Assembly (NCBI GenBank): GCA_963825765.1
Contig: CAWGUU010000019.1
Location: forward strand, 73,197-137,196
Length of the DNA: 64,000 nt
Source: CAWGUU01 sp963825765
GTDB lineage: Bacteria; Actinomycetota; Acidimicrobiia; Acidimicrobiales; AC-14
Direction: 5' to 3'
The first letter of the stretch is position 1. Each line of letters starts with the position of its first letter. Shown here piece by piece: positions 35,156-41,419 of this stretch. A program made the translations under genes and the position numbers. The notes under the pieces are model-generated. The model was not told where the DNA came from, searched no databases, and worked only from the letters and a program-made list of their open reading frames with translations.

Positions 35156-36016
35156 GTGAGCACCGCGCATCAGGAGTACCAGCGTACGTACTACGACCGC
35201 ACCTATCCGTCCAGGATGGAGGCGGTACGGGATCAGCTGGCCCACCCCCTGTTCTGCTCGTTCCAGGACCGGCTGGCGGCCCGCATCCTCGACCTCGTCA
35301 GGCCCGACGCCGCCGACACGACAAACGGGGCAAGCCCAGGCGCCACCACCAACGGCGTGGGTGGCGGCCCCCTGCGCGTGTTCGAGACGGCCTGCGGCGA
35401 GGGGTTCCTGGGCGCGGCCATCCGGCGGGCGGCGGCGCAGCGCGGCCTCGCCGTGCACTACGCCGGCACCGACCTGAGCGAGGGCGCCCTGGGCCTGGCC
35501 CGGCAGTCCGTGGGCGGCGACCTGGAGGTGGGCGACGCCGTCGAGGTCACCGCCGGCATGGCCGCCGGCAGCGCCGACGTCGTCATCATCAAGAACCTGC
35601 TGCACCACCTGGAGGACCCCGCCGGCCTGCTGCGGGAGGCGGGGCGGGTGGTGGGCCCGTCCGGGAACGTGGTTGTCGTCGAGGCCCGGCTCGGGGCCCC
35701 GCCGGTGACGATGCTGGCCATGATGGCCCCCCGCCGGGAGAAGTTCTTCTGGGTCGGCGCCCGCCGCAACCGCAAGGCGGTCGCGTCAGCAGGGCTGACC
35801 ATCCGCCACGCCGAGCGGTTCAGCTTCCTGCCCTACGAGCTGTTCTTCCAGATCCGCTACAGCGTGATGCGGCGGCTGTTCTCGACGTCGAACCCCACGA
35901 CGATCAAGCGGATCTCCGACCTCGACGAGCGCCTGACCGAGCGGGTGCCCGCCCTCGCCGGCTACTGGATCTGGGTGGCCGGCGCCGGCACCTCGGGACG
36001 CCGCAGCAGCACGTAG
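35156..36016 (+). CDS. Class I SAM-dependent methyltransferase
   Basis: 286 residues from GTG 35156. The N-terminus (HQEYQRTYYDRTYPSRMEAVRDQLAHPLFCSF) is followed by motif I VFETACGEGFLGAAIR, the motif II AGTDLSEGALGLA and a motif IV region VVIIKNLLHHLEDPAGLL. A Leu/Phe-rich segment near the C-terminus (FSFLPYELFFQIRYSVM) may pack against a lipid. Its final 55 bases overlap antisense with the end of the convergent epimerase-methyltransferase gene. Substrate unknown; island context suggests a sugar or lipid-linked acceptor. Confidence 0.82.
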   Translation: MSTAHQEYQRTYYDRTYPSRMEAVRDQLAHPLFCSFQDRLAARILDLVRPDAADTTNGASPGATTNGVGGGPLRVFETACGEGFLGAAIRRAAAQRGLAVHYAGTDLSEGALGLARQSVGGDLEVGDAVEVTAGMAAGSADVVIIKNLLHHLEDPAGLLREAGRVVGPSGNVVVVEARLGAPPVTMLAMMAPRREKFFWVGARRNRKAVASAGLTIRHAERFSFLPYELFFQIRYSVMRRLFSTSNPTTIKRISDLDERLTERVPALAGYWIWVAGAGTSGRRSST

Positions 36017-37827
36017 CGGTGGTGGGCCAGGCCCGGCGCCATCGGGGCAGGTAGGTACCGCTCCCAGCGCGACAGGCGGGCCACCCGGTCCTTCATCCCG
36101 GGGTCCTCGCCCCGCAGGAAGGGCAGGATCGACCACGCCCACGCCTCGTCCCCTTCAGCGGCGGTCTGGCCCCGGCGGGCCCGGAGGACCTTGGCCAGGG
36201 GCACCGACGTGTCGGGGAAGGGCGGGATGTCGAACAGCCCCGTGCCGACCTTCTCCATGCCGGCCGAGGCGCCGGCGGTGGTGACGAGCCGCTGGTCGAG
36301 GGCCTGCTCGTTGACCTGCTTGAACATGTTCCGGTGCCACAGCAGGGCCCGCATGCGCATGAAGATGTTCTTGTTGGGGACGCAGCAGAGGATGCCCTTG
36401 TCGGCCCACCGGGCCTGGGCCGCCAGCACGCCCTCGGCGTCCTCGAACCACCACAGGGCGGCGAAGCTGAAGGCCAGGTCGTAGCGAGTGGGCAGCTGGT
36501 CGGGCCACGTGGCCGGATCGGCGCTCTCCACCAGGTGGGTCTCGGGTTTCAGGCCCAGCTCCAGCCACTGGTTGTGGACCGCCGCCAGCCGGTCGGCGTC
36601 GTAGTCGAGCAGCCCGACGCGGACGCCGCTGCGGGCCAGCGTGACGCAGTCGAGACCGGGGAACCCCATCATCCCGAACGCCGGGGCGTGCAGCACGCTG
36701 GTGGCCCCGAGCTGTTCGACGGCGTCGGCGAGGACGTCGTCGAGGGCGAAGCGCTCGTAGACGGTGCCCAGACCCTCGTCCTCGTCCTCGAGGTAGTTCC
36801 GCCAGTCGAACCCGAGCACGCCGCTGGCGGTGGGGGAGATGGGGACCCTGGCGTCACGGGCGGCCACGAACGCCGCCCCCACCGCCGGCACCCCCTCGTC
36901 GATGCCGATCTCGGGCCGCCATCCGAGCTCCCGCTCGGCCCTGGCCCAGGAGTAGGCGCGGTCTCGGGTCATGACGTCGACCGAGTGGCGGGTGAGGGGC
37001 GGTTCGCCGTGGCGGCGGGTCACGGCCCACACCGACTCCGCCATCGCTCCCAGCGGCTCGAGCACTCCCGCCGGGACGCCGAAGGACGGGTCGGCCAGGC
37101 CCGCGCCCTGCGCCAGCAGGCTGAGGATGTCCCTGACCGTGTCGGCCTGGGGCCCGCCCATCACGTAGACGCCTTCGCCACCGGTGCCGGCGGCCAGCAG
37201 GCCCCTGACCAGGTCGTCGACGTGGACCAGGTGGATGCGGTTGTCGCCGGTGCCGGGGAAGAACCGCACGCCGCGGGACATCAGCTTGACGGCCCGGGCC
37301 AGCATCCCCTCCTGATCGTCGGCGCCGTAGGTGATCGTGGGCCGGACGATCACCGTCTCCCCGCCGGTCCAGTCCTGCACAAGGCGCTCGGCGGCCAGCT
37401 TGGCCTCGCCGTAGGCGAATGCGGGGCGAGGAGGAGAGGTCTCGTCGGCGGGCCACTCCTGGTGCCACCCGTACACCGACGTCGAGCTGACGTAGACCAG
37501 CCTCGTGCCGGGCGCCAGCGTCCGCAGCACGTTGGCGGTGCCGTCGACGTGTGTCGCCCGCAGGTCGGCCGGCGTCCCGCGGTAATGGCCGGCCAGGTGG
37601 TAGACGAGCCTGGCGCCGGCGGTCGCCCGCAGCAGGCTCTCGATGTCGCCCACGTCGCCGGCCATCGACTCCACGCCGGCCGAGCCGCCGGCGCCGGCCA
37701 CCGCCGCCATCACCCGGTCGGCGGCGTCTCTGGAGCGCACCAGCACCCGGACGTCCTCGTCCCCCGCGGCCAGGGCGGCGACAAGGTGCCGGCCGATGAA
37801 GCCGGAGCCACCCGTCACGACTATCAC
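35962..37827 (-). CDS. Fusion of NAD-dependent sugar epimerase/reductase and methyltransferase
   Basis: 621 residues. Residues 1-330 are an extended SDR: nucleotide loop VVTGGSGFIGRHLVAAL, VYHLAGHY, catalytic Ser in VYVSSTSVYG and YGEAK (Tyr/Lys pair), then VRPTITYG and the HLVHVDDLV block. After a junction near residues 330-370, the C-terminal half is a methyltransferase-like domain (LDCVTLARSGVRVGLLDYDADRL, YDLAFSFAALWWFEDAEGVLA). The fusion suggests successive oxidation/epimerisation and methylation of one sugar nucleotide or lipid-linked sugar. It is followed upstream by the radical SAM gene with 13 bases between, so they form one operon. Confidence 0.85.
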   Translation of the reverse strand: MIVVTGGSGFIGRHLVAALAAGDEDVRVLVRSRDAADRVMAAVAGAGGSAGVESMAGDVGDIESLLRATAGARLVYHLAGHYRGTPADLRATHVDGTANVLRTLAPGTRLVYVSSTSVYGWHQEWPADETSPPRPAFAYGEAKLAAERLVQDWTGGETVIVRPTITYGADDQEGMLARAVKLMSRGVRFFPGTGDNRIHLVHVDDLVRGLLAAGTGGEGVYVMGGPQADTVRDILSLLAQGAGLADPSFGVPAGVLEPLGAMAESVWAVTRRHGEPPLTRHSVDVMTRDRAYSWARAERELGWRPEIGIDEGVPAVGAAFVAARDARVPISPTASGVLGFDWRNYLEDEDEGLGTVYERFALDDVLADAVEQLGATSVLHAPAFGMMGFPGLDCVTLARSGVRVGLLDYDADRLAAVHNQWLELGLKPETHLVESADPATWPDQLPTRYDLAFSFAALWWFEDAEGVLAAQARWADKGILCCVPNKNIFMRMRALLWHRNMFKQVNEQALDQRLVTTAGASAGMEKVGTGLFDIPPFPDTSVPLAKVLRARRGQTAAEGDEAWAWSILPFLRGEDPGMKDRVARLSRWERYLPAPMAPGLAHHRYVLLRRPEVPAPATQIQ

Positions 37828-37840
37828 CAGGAAGCAGGGA

Positions 37841-38947
37841 TCATGAAGGCGTGGAAATCTTGACCGGGATCGGGGTGCGGATCATGCCGGCGGCGATCCG
37901 CCGCGCCGCGGCCGGCTCGACCAGCAGGTTGGTGTAGGCGGCGTTGGCCAGGGGGCAGGCGCAGCGCTCGGTGCGCATCCACGCCCGGAACTCGGCGGCG
38001 GCCTCGGAGAACCACACCTTGCGGAAGTCGAAGCCGTGGTCGCGCAGGTTCCCGAACGACTTGGCCAGCACGCAGCACGACCACACCTCGCCGTCGGCCA
38101 CGATGTGCACCGACAGGAACCCGGCGTGGCACACCGGCATGGCGGTGGCGTCGCCGTCGAGGAACCGAACGACCCGGTTGTAGTACTCGCCCCGTATCGT
38201 GCGGACCATCTTGGCGACGGTGCCGTTTGCGGCCTTCTCCGCCTCCAGGACCGCGGCTGCAGCCCGGGCGAACCCCTGGCCGGGGGGGGTGATGCCGGTG
38301 TTCAGCGTCTGGAGCTCGACCCGCTCCTCGGCCGGCTCGGCGATGTAGGAGTCGGCGCCCAGCTTGGCCAGGCCCTGGGCCACCTCGGGGAAGTCGTCGA
38401 CATTGGCGTTGGAGACGACGGTGTGGCACCCGACGGTGAGGTTGGTGAGCCCCAGGGCCCGCAGCCCGGCCATCGTCGCCATCAGCCGCTCGTAGGACCC
38501 CGCCGCCCCCCGCAGCACGTCGTGGCGCTCGGGGATGTGGTGGTCGATGCTGAGGTTGACGACCAGCTGGATGTCGGGGTTCTCGGTGCAGATCGTCTTG
38601 ACGCCGGCCACCACCCGGTCGGTGAACCAGCCGTTGGTGGGGATGTTGACCACCGCCGGCTGGCAGTGCCGCACCGCCGATCCGATGATCTTGGGCAGGT
38701 CCTTGCGCAGGAAGGGCTCCCCGCCGCTGAAGGTCATCCAGGCAGGGGCCTTGCCCATCGAGCGGAACACCTCGTCCCACTCGTCGGCCGTCAGCTCCAC
38801 GACCTTGCGCTCGTAGACGTTGCAGCTCAGGCACTTGAAGTTGCACCGGAAGTTGGTGCTGATGGTGACGTTGACGGGGAGCAGCCGCGGCCACCCCCGG
38901 GCCCTCCAGGAGCTAGCGGTGCCCAGGGCCCAGCCCGTTCGGGCCAC
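37841..38947 (-). CDS. Radical SAM protein with SPASM-like C-terminus
   Basis: About 368 residues from GTG 38947; an upstream TTG at 38986 is also open, and both overlap the preceding gene's end. The radical SAM cluster motif is CNFKCLSC, followed by the TFSGGEPFLRKDL Gly-Glu motif. The C-terminal part carries several cysteines (CHAGFLSVHI, WSCCVLAKSFGNL, CACPLANAAY) arranged like a SPASM auxiliary cluster site. Family members modify peptides or sugars; no precursor peptide is visible nearby. It lies between the GT2 and the epimerase-methyltransferase genes in one minus-strand operon. Confidence 0.85.
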   Translation of the reverse strand: MARTGWALGTASSWRARGWPRLLPVNVTISTNFRCNFKCLSCNVYERKVVELTADEWDEVFRSMGKAPAWMTFSGGEPFLRKDLPKIIGSAVRHCQPAVVNIPTNGWFTDRVVAGVKTICTENPDIQLVVNLSIDHHIPERHDVLRGAAGSYERLMATMAGLRALGLTNLTVGCHTVVSNANVDDFPEVAQGLAKLGADSYIAEPAEERVELQTLNTGITPPGQGFARAAAAVLEAEKAANGTVAKMVRTIRGEYYNRVVRFLDGDATAMPVCHAGFLSVHIVADGEVWSCCVLAKSFGNLRDHGFDFRKVWFSEAAAEFRAWMRTERCACPLANAAYTNLLVEPAAARRIAAGMIRTPIPVKISTPS

Positions 38948-40037
38948 CCGTAGGGCCCTTGGTGCTCGTGACCATTGCCCAGACAACGTTTTCCCTTCCC
39001 CTCAGGTAGTCGAAGCGGGCCAGGAGCCGGGCTCCGGCCTCCAGCGCGACGGCACCCGCGGTGAACGCTAGTGGCCTGGCGCGCAGACGGTGGCGCTCGG
39101 CGAGGAGATCCCGCCCCAGCTCGGTGACGAGCAGGCCCAGATGCAGGCTCGGCACCGAGTAGTGCTGGCCCCGGCGCAGCCAGAGATGCCCGGTGTGGAT
39201 CTGGCGGCGCTGCTTGACGAAGTCGGCGACGGTGCCCGGGCCGCGGTTGGCGACGATCGCCTCCGGGACGTACACCGCCGCCCATCCCTGGGACTCGAGC
39301 AGGGCCTGGAAGCAGGCCTCGTCGACCGACGTCCGGGGCAGTGACACGACGGCCTCGGCCCGCAGGGCGATCATCTCGCCCAGCTTGGGTTGGTGCAGAG
39401 CGAGGCGGTGGTGCAGGCGCCAGAGCAGGTGGCAGGCGTAGCCGATGGCGGTGTCCTCGGAGTTCACCGGCATCGGGCGGCCGCCCGCCAGCCCCACGCC
39501 GGGGCGGCCCAGGGCCTCGACCACCAACCCGATGGCTCCCGGCTCGGGCAACACGTCGCCCGAGACGACAACGATGAACGGGAAGCTCATGCACGTGACG
39601 CCGAAGTTCACCGCCGACGCCTTGCCCGACCGCTCGGCCTCGACGTAGAGCTGCACCCTCGGGTCGCCGGACGCGACCTCGGACACGATCGGGACGGTGT
39701 CGTCGTCGCAGCCGCTGGCCACGACCACCACCTCGCCGACGCCGGGCTCGGCCAGCAGCCGCTCGAGCAGGGTGGCGATGTTGGCGCCGTCGTTGTGGGT
39801 GGCGATCAGGACGCCGGTGGCTGTGGTGTTCGGGATTGCCGTCTTCGGGCTTGGGTCCGGGGCCCGGGTCGGGTCGGCGGCCGGGGTGCCCGCGCCGTTG
39901 GTGCCCGCGCCGTTGGTGCCCGCGCCGTTGGTGCCCGCGCCGTTGGTGGTGGCGGGGGAGCCCAGGCGGTTGGTGGCGGGTCGAGGCTGGCCGGCGCGCA
40001 GGCGTGACGTATCGTGCCCCCCCGACGGTCGGTCCAT
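38913..40037 (-). CDS. Family 2 glycosyltransferase with repetitive N-terminus
   Basis: 374 residues. A disordered start contains four TNGAG repeats (encoded by a 15-bp tandem repeat) and Pro-rich sequence up to about residue 70. The GT2 domain follows: GVLIATHNDGANIATLLERLL, VVVASGCDDDTV, SGKASAVNFG and the VVSGDVLP acidic motif, then an acceptor region with SVDEACFQALLESQGW. C-terminal helices (LAFTAGAVALEAGARLL) may touch the membrane. It would transfer a sugar from an NDP-donor during glycan assembly. Its end overlaps the radical SAM gene start; it is divergent from the secreted-protein gene. Confidence 0.87.
   Translation of the reverse strand: MDRPSGGHDTSRLRAGQPRPATNRLGSPATTNGAGTNGAGTNGAGTNGAGTPAADPTRAPDPSPKTAIPNTTATGVLIATHNDGANIATLLERLLAEPGVGEVVVVASGCDDDTVPIVSEVASGDPRVQLYVEAERSGKASAVNFGVTCMSFPFIVVVSGDVLPEPGAIGLVVEALGRPGVGLAGGRPMPVNSEDTAIGYACHLLWRLHHRLALHQPKLGEMIALRAEAVVSLPRTSVDEACFQALLESQGWAAVYVPEAIVANRGPGTVADFVKQRRQIHTGHLWLRRGQHYSVPSLHLGLLVTELGRDLLAERHRLRARPLAFTAGAVALEAGARLLARFDYLRGRENVVWAMVTSTKGPTGGPNGLGPGHR
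39886..39945. repeat. 15-bp tandem repeat, four perfect copies
   Basis: GTGCCCGCGCCGTTG is repeated exactly four times, followed by a degenerate fifth unit. On the minus strand it codes TNGAG repeats in the disordered N-terminus of the GT2 enzyme. Because the unit is a multiple of three, slippage would lengthen or shorten the linker without breaking the gene. Confidence 0.9.
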
Positions 40038-40113
40038 GTCGGCTGTCCACCCCTCCGTTCCCGCCGGCCGGCCGCGTTCCCAGACACGGGCGCTGAGCTA
40101 CCCAGTGCGGGAG

Positions 40114-40119
40114 CATAAT
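40114..40119 (+). promoter_or_regulatory. Possible -10 element for a leaderless transcript
   Basis: CATAAT ends 8 bases before GTG 40128 in an otherwise GC-rich divergent gap. A start site 6-8 bases downstream would make the message of the secreted-protein gene almost leaderless, a common arrangement in actinobacteria. No -35 element is clear. Confidence 0.25.
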
Positions 40120-40127
40120 CTGCCGGG

Positions 40128-40736
40128 GTGAAGCGGCCGCGCCTTCCCGCCATCGGGCGCCCCGCCGCGCTGGTGGCGGCCCTGGTCCCAATGATTGTGA
40201 CGGTGATTGTGACAGTCCTGGCCGGGCTGGCCCCAGGAGCCGCGCTGGCCGAGGCCAACACATGCCCGACCACCAGGTCCGACGCGGCACGGGTCACGAT
40301 CGCCAGCCCGGCCGGGGACGCCGACGTCAGCGGGACAGTGGAGGTCACGGGCCGCGCCGAGTCGGTGGTCCCGCTGTTCCAGGTCGAGCTGTTCGTCGGC
40401 GACTCCCGTCGAGACATCGCCTACCTCGACCCGCCGGCGGAGGCCACCGACTTCACGCTGAGGTGGGACACTGCGGCGACGAAGTCGGGCCCCGCCACCG
40501 TGCGGATCGTCGCGTGCGGCGGCAGCATCGAAGGCCTGTCGCTGGTGCAGGGGACCGCCTCGGTGGCGGTCAATGTGCAGTCCTCACCTGCGGCCGGGGA
40601 GAACAAGGCCCTGGTGGTCACCGAGAGCGCGGGGACGGAGGCACCGTCGTCGTCCGTGGTGATGGGCATCGTGATCGCGGTGCCGGCCGTGGCCGGCCTG
40701 CTCTATGCCGCCTCCGGCCGACGCCGACGAATGTGA
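40128..40736 (+). CDS. Secreted or membrane-anchored Ig-like domain protein
   Basis: 202 residues from GTG. There is a signal peptide (hydrophobic about 12-38, cut near ALAEA), an Ig-like beta domain (about 45-145: ARVTIASPAGDADVSGTVEVTGRAES...FQVELFVGD), a Thr/Ser-rich linker and a C-terminal membrane helix with a basic tail (VVMGIVIAVPAVAGLLYAASGRRRRM). This sortase-like or anchor-like ending without LPXTG places the domain outside the cell. The stop overlaps the next gene's GTG by 4 bases, so it is coupled with the methyltransferase. Confidence 0.75.
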   Translation: MKRPRLPAIGRPAALVAALVPMIVTVIVTVLAGLAPGAALAEANTCPTTRSDAARVTIASPAGDADVSGTVEVTGRAESVVPLFQVELFVGDSRRDIAYLDPPAEATDFTLRWDTAATKSGPATVRIVACGGSIEGLSLVQGTASVAVNVQSSPAAGENKALVVTESAGTEAPSSSVVMGIVIAVPAVAGLLYAASGRRRRM

Positions 40737-41419
40737 GCGAGCCGGGTCCCGGCCGGCACGCCCAGGCCGACCGCGGCGAGATCCTCAACCCGTGGTTGGA
40801 GGGACGGCTCCACCGCCTGGCGGCCGACGGCCCGATGCAGGGTGAGGCGGGCCGGGCGCTCGACCTCGGCTGCGGCAGGGGTTTCTGGCTGCGACGGATG
40901 GAGGCGGCCGGCCTGGCGCCCGTGGGTCTCGAATACGACCCGGTCCGGGCCGTCGAGGCCCTGCGCCAGGCTCCGACCGCCGCCGGCGACGCCGCAAGAC
41001 TGCCGTTCAGGACCTCGTCGATCGACCTGGTCCTGTCGATCCACGTGCTTCACCACCTGCCCGACCCCGAGGCGGTGCTGGCCGAGGTGCGCAGGGTGCT
41101 CAGACCGGGGGGACACCTGGTGCTGGCCGAGACCGTCGAGGACAACCCCGCCATCCGCCTGGGGCGCCGCGTCCACCCTCATTGGGACGGCGTCGGTGTC
41201 CACTCACGGTTTCGGGCGGCGACGCTTCTGGGGCTGCTCGACGAGGCCGGGCTCGACGTCGTCGACCACCGGCAGCACAGCCTGCTGTCGTTTGCGGCGT
41301 GGGCCCTTCCGGTCGGTGACCGGTGGGCCTGGTCCACCCTTCTCCGGGTCGAGAGCGTCCTCCCCGCCGGGCTCGGCCGATGGGGTGCGCATCTGGAATG
41401 TGTGGCGCGAGCGCCCTGA
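40733..41419 (+). CDS. Class I SAM-dependent methyltransferase
   Basis: 228 residues, GTG start in a GTGA overlap. Motif I is ALDLGCGRGFWLRRME, motif II LEYDP, motif IV DLVLSIHVLHHLPDPEAVL, and the post-motif LRPGGHLVLAE is intact, a typical Methyltransf_11 enzyme. Substrate unknown. The last 216 bases lie antisense to the end of the 1059-residue membrane-protein gene, an unusually long convergent overlap. The domain is complete before the overlap ends, so this gene is the more secure of the two in that stretch. Confidence 0.85.
   Translation: MSEPGPGRHAQADRGEILNPWLEGRLHRLAADGPMQGEAGRALDLGCGRGFWLRRMEAAGLAPVGLEYDPVRAVEALRQAPTAAGDAARLPFRTSSIDLVLSIHVLHHLPDPEAVLAEVRRVLRPGGHLVLAETVEDNPAIRLGRRVHPHWDGVGVHSRFRAATLLGLLDEAGLDVVDHRQHSLLSFAAWALPVGDRWAWSTLLRVESVLPAGLGRWGAHLECVARAP

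Noticed and set aside
39886..39945. Short repeats as a possible CRISPR array
   Set aside because: Units are contiguous 15-mers without spacers and are in frame with the GT2 gene.
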